Positions 38,231 through 48,357 of a stretch of DNA of 64,000 bases are shown here, piece by piece (position 1 is the first letter of the stretch; every line of letters begins with the position of its first letter). The notes under the pieces are model-generated. The model was not told the origin of the DNA, ran no database searches, and was given only the letters and a program-made list of their open reading frames with translations. The position numbers and the translations under genes are program-made. The stretch is from JANMDN01 sp031376285 (GTDB taxonomy: Bacteria; Actinomycetota; Thermoleophilia; Miltoncostaeales; Miltoncostaeaceae), in contig JANMDN010000086.1 in the NCBI GenBank assembly GCA_031376285.1, positions 38,080 to 102,079 of the forward strand, written 5' to 3'.

Positions 38231-38276
38231 GTAGATAGAACGCAGGATCTGCCGCCTAAAATGGCCCGGATGGCCA
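38231..38276 (+). repeat. stem-loop repeat, copy 1
   Basis: GTAG, then GAACGCAGG, ATCTGCCGCCT and a hairpin TGGCC-CGGAT-GGCCA. Lies in the leader of unit 1. Family: seven clear copies with a conserved 5' part and a hairpin whose stem changes in a paired way while the loop stays CGGAT, CGGAC or TGGAT. Confidence 0.75.
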
Positions 38277-38388
38277 AGAGAAGTGGTGGTCTGCTTCTTC
38301 GCGATCGCCTCCTCAGTGACCACGAGGCCTGCTGGCCCGGATTTTCTTGCACGACTTTCGGGTGGTCGTTCCGCCAGAACTTGGAGTA

Positions 38389-38417
38389 TTGACGGACGTC
38401 TGCGGCGGCCCAAGACT
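38389..38417 (+). promoter_or_regulatory. putative promoter of SGNH-PxKF gene 1
   Basis: TTGACG (38389-38394), 17-bp spacer, AAGACT (38412-38417), 50 bp before the GTG. The same spacing and boxes occur before the unit-2 gene (43385-43413: TTGACG, 17 bp, CAGACT), while the spacer sequences differ, which supports function. Confidence 0.5.
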
Positions 38418-38467
38418 CTCGCCTCGCTGGTTTGTTTCAGCTGATCTGCGATGAGGGAGTCGTGCAC

Positions 38468-41400
38468 GTGTCGGATGCGCAGGATGGCAAGCGGGTAAAC
38501 GGTCAAGGCGGACGCGGTCGCGCTGCATGTCGCCTCCGGCGGGCGTCGTGTGTTGTCGGGGCGGCCGCGATGGCTCTCTTTGCGGCTGCTGGTTCGGCTG
38601 CCGCCGTGGAGCCCGCGCTTGATCCGGCAAACAACGATCGACTCCTGTCGCTTCTGCGCGTGCCACCGGTGGGCGACCCCGACTTCCAGGCCCTTGAGGT
38701 TGAGGACGCTCGGCGGCTGGCTGGTGATGACGGATCCCGGCTCGTTCTTGCGGAGTTGTACGGCGTGCGTTCCGCGGCTCGCGACGCGAGTCCGTTGCTC
38801 CTGGCAGAGACGGGTCACTTGGCCGATCGTTTCGGTGGGGGCGCGTTCTCTGATGCCTTGTTTGCGTTCATGCCGGGACAGAAGGTGCAGTGGAAGCAGA
38901 CCCTAGGGCCCGGTCCGGCGAAGTACGTCGAGATCCAAGGCGCACCGGGTGTGGGACGGCTTGAGAGCTTCTACTACTTCTGGTTTCCGTTCTTTCGACC
39001 GACCGACGACCCGACTTGTACCGGGGAACTTGGAGCGTCGCGACCGCAGACGGGCTTCGTGTTGCGCTCGAGCCGGGTCGATCGGCCACCCAACGGCGCG
39101 GAGGCCTACCGCGGGTCGGCCTGCGGAGTCCTGCCGGCGAGCTTCTACACCTCACCATTCCTTTCGCCCGACACGCTCGCTCTTCGCGATGCAGACGCTA
39201 ACCAGCAACAAGACTTCCCTGGGGACGTCGGGACCGGCTCTGGCAACTACGCGGGTCTGCAGGCGAAGTTCTACTCGGAGCTTGACTTCACCAGGACCCT
39301 TTCGATCTCGAACATGACCCACCAAAGTCCATGGGGGAACCTACCGACCGAATGGGTCGACTTTCCCATCCAAGACAACGCCCTTCTCCCACCTCGGCCA
39401 GCGAACTCCGATGAGGAACTCGCCCTCGCACGGGCGACGCTTCTCAAACCGCAGGCCGCGGAGATCCGCCAATGGATCAACTGGCGCCTTGACCCGGGGC
39501 ACTACTCCCGCCCAGGCACCTGGTCAGGGGACGTATCGATCACGAGCGACCGCACCTTTACCGACACCGCGCACCCCGCAGCCAATCTGACCATACACCT
39601 CACCCAGAAGCTCCGAGAGCCCTACGAGCTGACTCTCTACGGTCCCGGGCGACGGGCGATGGGACGCTGGAACTCTGGCAGCAACCCGAGCCTGGGTGGC
39701 ATCGGCGATGATACCTCAGTATCGGTTGCGGTCATCCCAGGCAACCCCGTTCGGCGCTACACCGCCTACGTATCGTACGATACACCAGTCATCGCTCCGC
39801 CGGCCCGAATTCTCGCCCGCGACACCATTGACATCAATGTGAACCACGAGCCTCTGTACGTCGCGATCGGTGATTCGTTTTCGTCCGGACTCGGCACCGC
39901 CAACGGGTATGACCGTGGCACCCGAGAGACCGATCGACCGCTATTCCCGAGCCCTTTCGATCCAATTGCCGCATGGCATGAGCCTGGTCCTTGGACAGAC
40001 TGCTGGCGCTCGAACGATGCCTACCCGCACCTGATCACGGACTCCAATTTCGTGGCGAGCGAGTCCTTGCCCTATGCGGTCGTTCCTTATCAAGTTCGCC
40101 ATGTGGCCTGCCAAGGCTGGACGGCGGCCGACGTTGCCGACAGCAGGAAGTCCGTTGTCGACTCGCGGGGACTTGTCGGTGACGGATCACAGCTTTCGTA
40201 CCTTAACTCGCGGACGCGGCTCGTGACGGTTGGCCTCGGTGGCAACGATGCGAACTTCGCAGACACGCTCAAACGCTGCAACACCTACCCGCTTCAAGGG
40301 GGAACGGGGCCGTGCATTCGATTTGACGCGTCGACCAAGAAACTGATCCGCGATCTCACGAAACCGTTGAATGGCGACAAGTTCAGCGCGCTCGCCCGGC
40401 TCTACAGGAACATAAAGTACAGTCGGGCGAAGAATGCCCGGGTCCTGGTCGGCGGCTATGCGCGCTTTTGGCCGAATCCCGGTGGACCCCGCGGTTTGGT
40501 GTTTGGTCGAGACGGCTGCGGCGTACGGATGACTGACAAACCGTGGATGAACTCGATGATCCAGCTCCTCAACAAGGGCATCGCGGACTCCGCGAAGGCC
40601 GCAGGCGTCGACTATGTTGACCTCTACGAGGCCTCCGCAGGGCACGAAATGTGCGGCCAGGATCGCTCGACGGACTATCAGCACGCTGGCCGTGGCGGAC
40701 CCTTTGGGGGCGATTCAATTGAGTCCTACCACCCCACCCGTTACGGCCAGAGGCAGATCGCGCGTGCGTATCTGAAGAGACTCGCTCAACCTCGGACACC
40801 ATCGGTGCCGATCCGGCCCGGACAGACCATTCGCCGAACCATTGTCGTCGCTTCTGCTTCGCCGATCCTCGGTGTGAACACGACATGGCCCGGAAGCGAC
40901 GTGGTCACCACACTTACCTCGCCGAGTGGCCGGATCATCGACCGCCAGACAGTCGCCGATGACGTGCTCCATGATGTCTCCGAAACCGTAGAGAACTACA
41001 TGATTGCCGATCCTGAGCCTGGGACTTGGCAGGTTGACATCTATGGTGCCGATGTGGCTCCCGAAGGGGAGCAAGTCATCGTCGATCTGTTTGCTGCCGA
41101 ACCCGACAATCAGGAACCGACAGCGAGGGCGTCGGTAACCCAGAGTGGCTCGGCGGTATCCGTCGACGCTAGCGCATCGACTGACCCTGAGAGCGGCCAG
41201 CTGACCTACCTCTGGGATTTCGGCGACGGGACAGCGGCCAACGAGCGCGTCGGCACCCACACCTACACCGCCCCGGGTATCTACATTGTCACGCTCACCG
41301 TCATGGATCCCGCTGGCTTTGTCGGTGTCTATGAAAACCCTCCGGTCACCGTCGCGGGTGACTCCACGCCACCGACCGTGACCATTACCAGTCCTACGGA

Positions 41401-41953
41401 TGGCCAACCCTTGGTCAAGGGGGGCTCGGTAGCCGCGGCCTTCTCCTGTGCCGACTCCGGCGGCAGCGGCCTCGCGTCGTGCACCGGCACGGTCGCGAAC
41501 GGTTCGCCGCTCGACACGGCAACGGTCGGCCAGAAGACCCTGACGGTCACGGCGACCGACAACGCCGGGAACACCACCACGGTGACCCGGTCCTACTCGG
41601 TGACCTACCAATTCACGGGATTCGTCCAACCGGTTGATAACCAACCTACTGTGAACACCGTCAACGCTGGTCGGGCCATCCCGGTGAAGTTCAGCCTCGG
41701 CGGCAACCAAGGCCTTTCCATCTTCGCGGCCGGCTCCCCGACGGTGCAGACCATCAGCTGCACCACCGGCACCCCGACCTCCGAGATTGAGACTACCGTC
41801 AATGCTGGGGGAAGCAGCCTGTCCTACTCTTCGGGTAACCAGCAGTACAACTACGTCTGGAAGACCGACTCCGCCTGGGCTGGAACTTGCCGACGCCTGA
41901 TCCTGACCCTCAACGACGGAACCCGGCATGAAGCCGACTTCAAGTTCCGCTAA
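38468..41953 (+). CDS. secreted SGNH hydrolase with PKD, Ig-like and PxKF domains
   Basis: About 1161 aa. The start is taken as GTG 38468, because the unit-2 homologue has a GTG at the aligned position. A signal peptide with twin-Arg-like RLRRASCVVGAAAMALFAAAG ends near AVEPA. N-terminal domain of unknown fold to about 440. SGNH esterase/lipase domain (about 455-770): nucleophile in AIGDSFSSG (near 468), GGNDANF (near 591) and catalytic His in SYHPTRYGQ (near 753). Then a pre-peptidase/P-like beta domain (about 785-870), a PKD domain (about 880-960; YLWDFGDGTAAN), an HYR/Ig-like domain (TVTATDNAGNTTT) and a C-terminal PxKF domain (about 1048-1161; AIPVKFSLGGNQGL, WAGTCRRLILTL). Probably an exported lipase or deacylase; the substrate is unknown. 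Its last codons contain the start of the partner gene. Confidence 0.88.
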   Translation: MSDAQDGKRVNGQGGRGRAACRLRRASCVVGAAAMALFAAAGSAAAVEPALDPANNDRLLSLLRVPPVGDPDFQALEVEDARRLAGDDGSRLVLAELYGVRSAARDASPLLLAETGHLADRFGGGAFSDALFAFMPGQKVQWKQTLGPGPAKYVEIQGAPGVGRLESFYYFWFPFFRPTDDPTCTGELGASRPQTGFVLRSSRVDRPPNGAEAYRGSACGVLPASFYTSPFLSPDTLALRDADANQQQDFPGDVGTGSGNYAGLQAKFYSELDFTRTLSISNMTHQSPWGNLPTEWVDFPIQDNALLPPRPANSDEELALARATLLKPQAAEIRQWINWRLDPGHYSRPGTWSGDVSITSDRTFTDTAHPAANLTIHLTQKLREPYELTLYGPGRRAMGRWNSGSNPSLGGIGDDTSVSVAVIPGNPVRRYTAYVSYDTPVIAPPARILARDTIDINVNHEPLYVAIGDSFSSGLGTANGYDRGTRETDRPLFPSPFDPIAAWHEPGPWTDCWRSNDAYPHLITDSNFVASESLPYAVVPYQVRHVACQGWTAADVADSRKSVVDSRGLVGDGSQLSYLNSRTRLVTVGLGGNDANFADTLKRCNTYPLQGGTGPCIRFDASTKKLIRDLTKPLNGDKFSALARLYRNIKYSRAKNARVLVGGYARFWPNPGGPRGLVFGRDGCGVRMTDKPWMNSMIQLLNKGIADSAKAAGVDYVDLYEASAGHEMCGQDRSTDYQHAGRGGPFGGDSIESYHPTRYGQRQIARAYLKRLAQPRTPSVPIRPGQTIRRTIVVASASPILGVNTTWPGSDVVTTLTSPSGRIIDRQTVADDVLHDVSETVENYMIADPEPGTWQVDIYGADVAPEGEQVIVDLFAAEPDNQEPTARASVTQSGSAVSVDASASTDPESGQLTYLWDFGDGTAANERVGTHTYTAPGIYIVTLTVMDPAGFVGVYENPPVTVAGDSTPPTVTITSPTDGQPLVKGGSVAAAFSCADSGGSGLASCTGTVANGSPLDTATVGQKTLTVTATDNAGNTTTVTRSYSVTYQFTGFVQPVDNQPTVNTVNAGRAIPVKFSLGGNQGLSIFAAGSPTVQTISCTTGTPTSEIETTVNAGGSSLSYSSGNQQYNYVWKTDSAWAGTCRRLILTLNDGTRHEADFKFR

Positions 41954-42461
41954 TCCCGATCCGGGGGACTCGAACACTGCCCGCCTGGGTGGTGTGTCGC
42001 AAGCCGTTGGTCTGCCGCGATGGCAGAGCAAGGTGCCTGCTGTCGTCGGCGCAGTCCTTGCTGTCGCGGTCCTCGTGGGTGGATTCCTCTGGTATCGCTA
42101 CGGGTCCAGTTGGGGGTCAGACCAGGGCGGAAACCGGGCCCTTGCCGCCCTGCGCGCTGAGCCAATCCTCAAGGGCGCGCAGGGATGGACGCGCACGTCC
42201 TACGATGAAGAGGCCGAAGCTGGCTTTGGAGGTCCAGCGAGGATTCGCGTGAGCTGGTACAGCCCCGACACCCAAGAGAAGACTCGCGCGAAGGTTCTCG
42301 CTCAGTACGCCTCGGTCTATGGGCGGGTTGCCGCGGATCCGGTGACTGGCTCGCTCAACTGGAGAGGAACCGGCGATATCTCTGCGTCAGTCGACGTCCG
42401 GTTCTCCGGCGTCGATTCACGAATCGGCACCGAAGTCAAAGTCGATCTGCGGGGCCGATAG
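41928..42461 (+). CDS. small membrane-anchored partner protein, copy 1
   Basis: 177 aa. ATG lies 26 nt inside the SGNH-PxKF gene, so translation is probably coupled. N-terminal cytoplasmic stretch, one membrane helix (about 38-60; VVGAVLAVAVLVGGFLW), then an extracytoplasmic domain with the family pattern: EPILKGAQGW, an aromatic Trp strand (IRVSWYSPD), LAQYASVYG and a final beta segment. Four paralogues follow at 46938, 49029, 51093 and 52246. No known family recognised. Possible roles are chaperone/foldase, inhibitor or anchor for the secreted hydrolase (inference). Confidence 0.78.
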   Translation: MKPTSSSANPDPGDSNTARLGGVSQAVGLPRWQSKVPAVVGAVLAVAVLVGGFLWYRYGSSWGSDQGGNRALAALRAEPILKGAQGWTRTSYDEEAEAGFGGPARIRVSWYSPDTQEKTRAKVLAQYASVYGRVAADPVTGSLNWRGTGDISASVDVRFSGVDSRIGTEVKVDLRGR

Positions 42462-42612
42462 GCAACAGCTCAGCTTTTGCAGTGAGGGCTCGTTCACTCA
42501 GCGCCATCGTCGGAGGAAGGGATTCCACGACGCCCGTTGTCGATTCCACACCACCGCCCCTCTTGACCATCCTCCCCGGTTCCGTGGGACAATAGGAGTC
42601 GAGGCCGATCGG

Positions 42613-43089
42613 TCAGCTTGTCGAGGAATCCTCGGACGCGGTCGTGGCAGCTGGCATCGCTGCAGGCAGTCCACCTTGGCGAGGTCGCATCGTCACCCCC
42701 ACCCGGTGAAGGGCTTTGGAGGCCGTCTTGGCGTTCACGCCAAGGTCTTCGCCGACTGACACCAAGGAGAGCCCCGAGCGGTACAGCTCTGCGGCCCGCC
42801 GGATGTCGTCGGCTGAGAGCTTGGCCTGAACGACCCGCCTTGGCACGCCGTAGCGTTCGAGATGGATCGAAACGGTCTTTCGATTGATCCTGAAACGAGC
42901 CGCAAGCTCCCGCACCGAGGATCCGTCGCGGTAGAGCCCGACAAGCTCAGCGATCTGATCGTCGTGTAGGCGGACCTGGTCTTGGATCAGACGTCGGCGC
43001 TTGACGGCCCGAGTCGCGCCTTTCGACGCGGCAGCTCGTGCCCACGAATAGAGGTACTCAGTGCTCGCAAGCCTCGCTATGAGGTCCAC
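42613..43089 (-). CDS. double-HTH DNA-binding protein, copy 1
   Basis: 158 aa from a GTG located at the unit junction. Two helix-turn-helix modules: LHDDQIAELVGLYRDGSSVRELAARF-INRKTVSIHL and LSADDIRRAAELYRSG-LSLVSVGEDLGVNAKTASKAL, of the Hin/recombinase type, with a basic N-terminus. No catalytic domain is present, so it is a HTH-only protein (regulator or recombinase remnant). Antisense between SGNH units; the unit-2 copy at 47653 has exactly the same length. Confidence 0.8.
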   Translation of the reverse strand: MDLIARLASTEYLYSWARAAASKGATRAVKRRRLIQDQVRLHDDQIAELVGLYRDGSSVRELAARFRINRKTVSIHLERYGVPRRVVQAKLSADDIRRAAELYRSGLSLVSVGEDLGVNAKTASKALHRVGVTMRPRQGGLPAAMPAATTASEDSSTS

Positions 43090-43228
43090 TTCCCCCGAGA
43101 GAGAACGACCCTGGGGTCCGCTGCCCCCCAGGCTGCGGTCGCTGCCACGGTGACCATGGCCCCAACGTTCGTGCCACGGGTGTCATCGGCGTGATCGTCG
43201 CGACGCTTGTGCGTCGTGGACTTACACC

Positions 43229-43273
43229 GTAGGTAGAACGCAGGACCTGACCCCTAAAATGGCCCGGATGGCG
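43229..43273 (+). repeat. stem-loop repeat, copy 2
   Basis: GTAG...GAACGCAGGACCTGACCCC followed by TAAAAT and a hairpin GCC-CGGAT-GGC. Same leader position as copy 1. Confidence 0.75.
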
Positions 43274-43384
43274 ATGACGAGCGCCATTTACGCCCGTGCG
43301 GACATCCGGACTTCTGCGAGAGTCCTTTCGGATCCGACTTTCTTGCATGACTTTGGCGTTGCCGTTCCGCCAGAACTTGGGGTA

Positions 43385-43413
43385 TTGACGTGGGTCTCGG
43401 GTCAGCCCAGACT
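43385..43413 (+). promoter_or_regulatory. putative promoter of SGNH-PxKF gene 2
   Basis: TTGACG (43385-43390), 17-bp spacer, CAGACT (43408-43413), ending 50 bp before GTG 43464. Aligned with the promoter-like boxes of unit 1. Confidence 0.5.
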
Positions 43414-43463
43414 CCCGCGCCTCTGGTTGGTCTTCAGGCGATCTGCAATGGGGAGTCGGGCAC

Positions 43464-46400
43464 GTGCTGTATGGGTCGTATGGCAAGCGGGTGAATGGTC
43501 GGCGTGGGCTCCGTGGCGTTGTCAATCGTTGGCGGCGGGCATCCTGTGTTCTTGGGGTGTCTGCGGTCGCTGTGTTCGCGGCTGCTGGTTCGGCTGTGGC
43601 GGTGGAGCCGGCGTTTGATCCTGCAAACGATGCTCGCCTGTTGTCGCTTCTTCGGGTTGCTGCCGTCGGCGACCCAGACTTCCAGGCCCTGGAGGTTGAG
43701 GACGCTCGCCGCCTCGCTGGCGATGACGGCTCTCGACTTGTGCTCGCGGAGTTGTACGCGGTGCGCTCGGCGGCTCGCGACGCGAGTTCGATTCTGCTGG
43801 CGCAGTCTGGCCATCTCGGCGACCGGTTCGGTGGTGGTTGTTGCTCAGATGGACTGTTCGGGCTCATGCCCGGCCAGAAAGTCCAATGGAAGCAGACCCT
43901 CGGCCACGGCACGAACTACGTCGAGATCTCAGGGGCACCGGGAGTCGGCCAGATCGACGGCTTCTACTACCGGTGGTTCCCGTTTTTTGACCCGGCAAAC
44001 GACCCGTTCTGCACCGAGCTTGGTGCGGACCGGCCGGCGACCGGCTTTGTGCTGCGATCGAGCATGGTCGAGAGACCGCCAACGACCGGGTCGATCTACC
44101 GTGGCTCGGCTTGTGGTGTGCTCCCAGAGGCCGAGTACCAGGACCCGGCATATCCGGCCGGGACACTCGACCTACGCGACGGAGACCTCAGGAACCAGCG
44201 GGAGTTCCCGGGCAGCATCCACGCTGGCACCGGTTCTCAGTTGGGCCGCACGGCGAAGTTCTACTCGGAGCTTGACTTCATCAGGACCCTTTCTGTCTCG
44301 AACATGACCCGCGAGAGCCCGTGGGGCAACCTGCCGACAGAGTGATTGACTTTCCGTTCCAGGACCACGCTCTTCTTCCGCCGCGTCCCGCCAACTCCGA
44401 GGAGGAGCTTGCTGCGGCACGAGCGACGCTGCGGAAGCCGCAGGCGGCAGAGATCCGTCAGTGGATAAACTGGCGTATCGACCCCTCAAACTACGACCGG
44501 CCCGGGTCGTGGTCAGGCAATGTCTCAGTCACTTCGGATCGCTCCTTCACAGACACGGCAACCCCCAAAGCGACGTTGACGATCCGCCTGGGTGAGCCCC
44601 TTGTTGCCCCCTATGAATTGATTGTCTATGGGCCAGGCCGCCGGGCGCTAGGTCGTTTCCGAAACTCCCCAAACCAGCCGGGCAACATCGGCAACGCGAC
44701 ATCCGTCAACCTTGTGGTGACACCTGGCAGTCCTCTCCGTCGCTACACGGCTGAGGTGTCATACGAGACTCCGACCGTGGGTCCCCCAGTGCGAATTCTG
44801 GCGTCAGCTGGGCGCAGTTCGCATGATTCGATTGATATCAACGCGAACCGTGAGGCGCTCTACGTCGCGCTGGGCGATTCCTTCTCGGCGGGAGTCGGGA
44901 TCGGACAACCGTTTGACAGCAGCACACAATACGGTGAGCGCCCTGCCTTCTACAAGGTCCCAGGCATAGGTGTCATGAATCCGTTCCTGCAGTGGCAGGA
45001 TCCTGGTCCGTGGACAGACTGCTGGCGACACGAAGATGCCTATCCGCATCTCATCACGAGGGCTGCTTTCGCAGCGGCCAACGGATACACGGCTCAGCCG
45101 TACAAGGTTCGCCACGTCGCCTGCAAGGGTTGGAGGGCTGACCAGATGCTTGCCAACACGGACTACATTGACGACCGTTCCCTCTACGGCGACGCCGACC
45201 AGCTCTCGTATGTCACTCCGAACACCCGTCTCGTCACGATCGGGATTGGCGGAAACGACGCCGACTTCGCCAGGACGCTCGAGCGATGTGAAGACTATCG
45301 AGGAGGTGGCAGCGGTGACGGTCCATGCACTCGATTCGACGCGTCAACCCGGGACGGGATCAAGAACCTGACAGCCTCCCGCAGCAACACCCTTGCCAAG
45401 CTCTACACGCGGATTCAAAGGAAAGCACCGAAGGCGCGTGTCCTCGTCGGAGACTACTCACGATTCTGGCCAACCCGAGTCAATGTTCCGCCGTTTGGTT
45501 GGTTCACGCCGGGAGGGCGTTGCGGAGGTATCCGCTCGTCCGACAAGCCTTGGATGAACACGATGATTCGGCTTCTCGACAAAGCAATCGGTGACGCAGC
45601 GAAGGCATCTCACGTCGAACGAGTCAGTCTCCTCGGGGCATTCAATGGCCACGAGATTTGTGGTGGAGACGGTCAGAACTGGCAGCATGCCGGCCAGGGT
45701 GATGGATACCTCGACGGTGAGCACGACAATTCGTACCATCCCACGCGCGAGGGCTATCAGCAGATCGCGCGTGAATACCTCAAGCAACTTGCTCTGCCCC
45801 GCCCCCCTGCGACGGGAACGACTCGGCCCGGCCAGCGCACCTTCAAGTCAATGAGCGTCCCGGTGGGGTCTGAGATCATGGGCGTCAACACATCATGGCC
45901 CGGAAGCGACGTTGTGACGACGCTGACCTCACCGAGCGGACGGGTCATCGACCGTTCCACCGTTGCGGAAGACGTCATTCACGACGTCACGGACACCTGG
46001 GAGAACTACGTCGTCGCGCATCCCGAAGCAGGCGAATGGCAGATCGAGATCTACGGTGCGGACGTCGCTCCTGACGGCGAACCGTTCACCCTTGAGGTGT
46101 TCGCCGCTGACCCTCCCCTTAGACTTCCTGTGCCAGCGGTGACGATAACCCAGAATGGATCAACGGTCTCCTACGACGCAACTGCGTCGAGCGACGCGGG
46201 CGGAGGACCGCTGACCTACGTATGGGACTTCGACGACGGAACCGAGTCGAACGCACCATCTGGAACGCACACCTACACGGGCGCGGGTCACTACCAAATT
46301 TCCTTGTCCGTTGTGAACGCCGATGAACTTGCTGCCGGATACGCGCACCCTCCGATCACCATCGAGCGAGACTCGGTCCCTCCCACGATTGAGATCGCGT

Positions 46401-46963
46401 CACCCGCCGACCGTGCGCAGGTCTTGAAGGGCCAATCCGTTATAGCTTCCTATACGTGCGCAGACCTCGGAGGGTCAGTGCTCACGACCTGCGTCGGCGT
46501 CGTACCAGGCGGGTCTCCGGTCGATACCGTCACCACGGGCACAAAGACCTTTAGCGTTACGGCAACAGACGGTGCCGGCAATACCGCCAGCCAAACCCGT
46601 AGCTACACCGTCGTCTATGCGTTCACCGGTTTCCAGGCACCCGTCAACAACATGCCGACACTCAACACGGTCAACGCCGGACGATCAATTCCTGTGAAGT
46701 TCAGACTCGGCGGCAACCAGGGTCTCGACGTCTTCGCGCTGGGCTACCCGCGGGTTCAAACCATCAGCTGCGCGACCGGTGCCCTGACCGACGAGATCGA
46801 AACGACTGTCACCGCCGGCCAGAGCGGCCTCTCCTACGATCAGGCGTCCGGGACGTACAACTACACCTGGAAGACCAACACGGCGTGGGCGGGAACCTGC
46901 CGACGGCTCATCCTTAGGCTCAACGACAACACCATCCATGAAGCCGACTTCAAGTTCCGCTGA
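43464..46963 (+). pseudogene. SGNH-PxKF gene 2, split by a 1-nt frameshift
   Basis: Paralogue of the gene at 38468 along its whole length: signal peptide, N-terminal domain, SGNH domain (ALGDSFSAG, GIGGNDADF, SYHPTREGYQ), PKD (YVWDFDDGTESN), Ig-like and PxKF (SIPVKFRLGGNQGL). After PWGNLPTE a base is missing relative to unit 1 (TGG GTC GAC against TG ATT GAC), which produces TGA at 44343-44345; the frame resumes at once as VIDFPFQDHALLPP to 46963. Both halves are otherwise intact and well diverged from unit 1, so the lesion may be recent, a sequencing error, or a programmed shift. An ATG at 44321 could start the second half, but that product would lack a signal peptide. Confidence 0.85.
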
Positions 46964-47498
46964 CCCATTCTCCGGCAACGGTCGAAAGCCTGCGCACGAG
47001 ACTCCATGCCAGGGAGGGCTGTCTCGCTGGACAGCCAGAAAAGTCACCCTTACGGTCGTCGCAACGGCGGGCCTTGTGGCAGGGCTCGTGGCAGGTGGCT
47101 TTTGGTTGTTCGCGCACGTCTGGGGCTCTGGACTCAGCGACCAGACCTCACGGGAAATGGAGTTTCTGCGGGGCCAGCGGATCCTAAAAGGTCTCCCCGG
47201 GTGGAAACGCACCTCATATGGCGAGGGTCTCACCTACATTGATGGCACTCTCCACCCCAGGAGCGCCCCGTCGATCGTCGTTACATGGCAGGCACCAACG
47301 GCCATGACCACGACTCGAGCACAGCTACTCAAAACCTACGCAGGTGTCTATGGCGAACCCGAGTCCAAGCGACCTGCCGAACGGGAAGCGGTTCGGTGGA
47401 AGGTGTCTGGACCGAGCAACATCGACGCGACCGCAATCCTGTTTTTCTCGGAGCCAGACTTGGGAGTCACGGTCGTCATCCTCGACCTCTCGGCCTGA
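46938..47498 (+). CDS. small membrane-anchored partner protein, copy 2
   Basis: 186 aa, starting with MKPTSSSADP inside the last codons of SGNH-PxKF gene 2, with the same 26-nt overlap as copy 1. Membrane helix at about 35-58 (VTLTVVATAGLVAGLVAGGFW). Outer domain shows ILKGLPGWKRTSYGEG, IVVTWQAPT, LLKTYAGVYGEP and a C-terminal strand. Clearly homologous to copy 1 but strongly diverged, more so than the flanking HTH genes or leaders. Confidence 0.78.
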   Translation: MKPTSSSADPFSGNGRKPAHETPCQGGLSRWTARKVTLTVVATAGLVAGLVAGGFWLFAHVWGSGLSDQTSREMEFLRGQRILKGLPGWKRTSYGEGLTYIDGTLHPRSAPSIVVTWQAPTAMTTTRAQLLKTYAGVYGEPESKRPAEREAVRWKVSGPSNIDATAILFFSEPDLGVTVVILDLSA

Positions 47499-47652
47499 GG
47501 CCGCACGACCGAATGCGAGACTTGCCGAGGACGCTGAGGTCCGATTCACGGCAGACCCGGAGCTGAACACCAATCCGTCGTCAATCCTACGTCACCGCCG
47601 CTCTTGACCATCCTCCCGGGTTCGTGGGACCATAGGAGTCGAGGTTGATCGG

Positions 47653-48129
47653 TCAGTCCCCTGAGGAGGCACTGGTTGCCTTCGTGGCCGCTGTCGTTGG
47701 AGCAGGCAGTCCGCCCTGCCGAGGTCGCATCGTCACCCCCACCCGGTGAAGCGCTTTGGAGACCGTCTTCGCGTTCACGCCAAGGTCTTCTCCGACCGAC
47801 ACCAATGAGAGCCCTGAGCGGTACAACTCTGCTGCCCGTTCGATGTCATCGGCTGAGAGCTTGGCCTGAACGACCCGCCGAGGCACACCATGGCGTTCGA
47901 GATGGATCGAGACCGTCTTTCGGTTGATCCCGAAACGAGCTGCAAGCTCGCGAACCGATGATCCGTCGCGGTAGAGCCCCAGAAGCTCAGCGATCTGGTC
48001 ATCGTGCAGTCGCACCTGGTCTTGGATCAGACGTCGGCGCTTGACGACCCGTAGTGAGCCCTTCGAGACGGCGGCTCTTGCCCACGAATAGAGGCACTCA
48101 GTGCTCGCAAGCCTGGTGATGAGGTCCAC
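47653..48129 (-). CDS. double-HTH DNA-binding protein, copy 2
   Basis: 158 aa from the GTG at 48129, the position aligned with copy 1; an upstream ATG at 48186 is possible but not conserved. About 90 percent similar to copy 1 by eye: SSVRELAARFGINRKTVSIHL and LSLVSVGEDLGVNAKTVSKAL. Same antisense placement at the end of unit 2. Confidence 0.8.
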   Translation of the reverse strand: MDLITRLASTECLYSWARAAVSKGSLRVVKRRRLIQDQVRLHDDQIAELLGLYRDGSSVRELAARFGINRKTVSIHLERHGVPRRVVQAKLSADDIERAAELYRSGLSLVSVGEDLGVNAKTVSKALHRVGVTMRPRQGGLPAPTTAATKATSASSGD

Positions 48130-48317
48130 TTCCCCGAGCAGACTCGTGTGGGTGGCCGTCCGGCGCAGCTGCCGGGCGCGGACCAACGCGCCGACTACAG
48201 GGTCGTCTCCAGGCCCCTGGGGTCACGCGTTTGGGGGCCGGCTCGTTTGGCCTCAAGCGGTGCGCCGCGGCGGCGCCCGAGGCCTCCAGGAGAGCAGTCT
48301 CGCATCGTGGGACCAAT

Positions 48318-48357
48318 GCTCGAACGCAAGGTCTGACTGACAGGGCACGGACGCCCT
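48318..48357 (+). repeat. stem-loop repeat, copy 5 (junction)
   Basis: GAACGCAAGGTCTGACTGAC then hairpin AGGGC-ACGGAC-GCCCT. Homology to the PxKF gene family begins directly after it, at about 48358. Confidence 0.75.

Larger units (their letters stand above)
38086..43084 (+). repeat. tandem unit 1 of the SGNH-PxKF island
   Basis: Starts with TCCACTTCCCCCGAG at the tRNA-Ala 3' end; the same 15 bp recurs at 43085, and a 1-nt-shorter version recurs at 48125. Content: about 380-bp leader, SGNH-PxKF gene, small membrane protein gene, antisense HTH gene. Unit 2 (43085-48124) has the same order and nearly the same length (4,999 against 5,040 bp). Leaders and HTH genes are strongly similar at nucleotide level. 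Confidence 0.85.
43085..48124 (+). repeat. tandem unit 2 of the SGNH-PxKF island
   Basis: Second ~5-kb unit with the same gene order as unit 1, beginning with the same 15-bp boundary and ending where a third boundary copy (TCCACTTCCCCGAG, 48125-48138) occurs. Leader 43085-43463 aligns with 38086-38467, including the stem-loop repeat and the promoter-like boxes. Confidence 0.85.

Noticed and set aside
46938..47498. Partner proteins as lipoproteins
   Set aside because: No lipobox Cys after the helix in any of the five copies; a plain signal anchor fits better.
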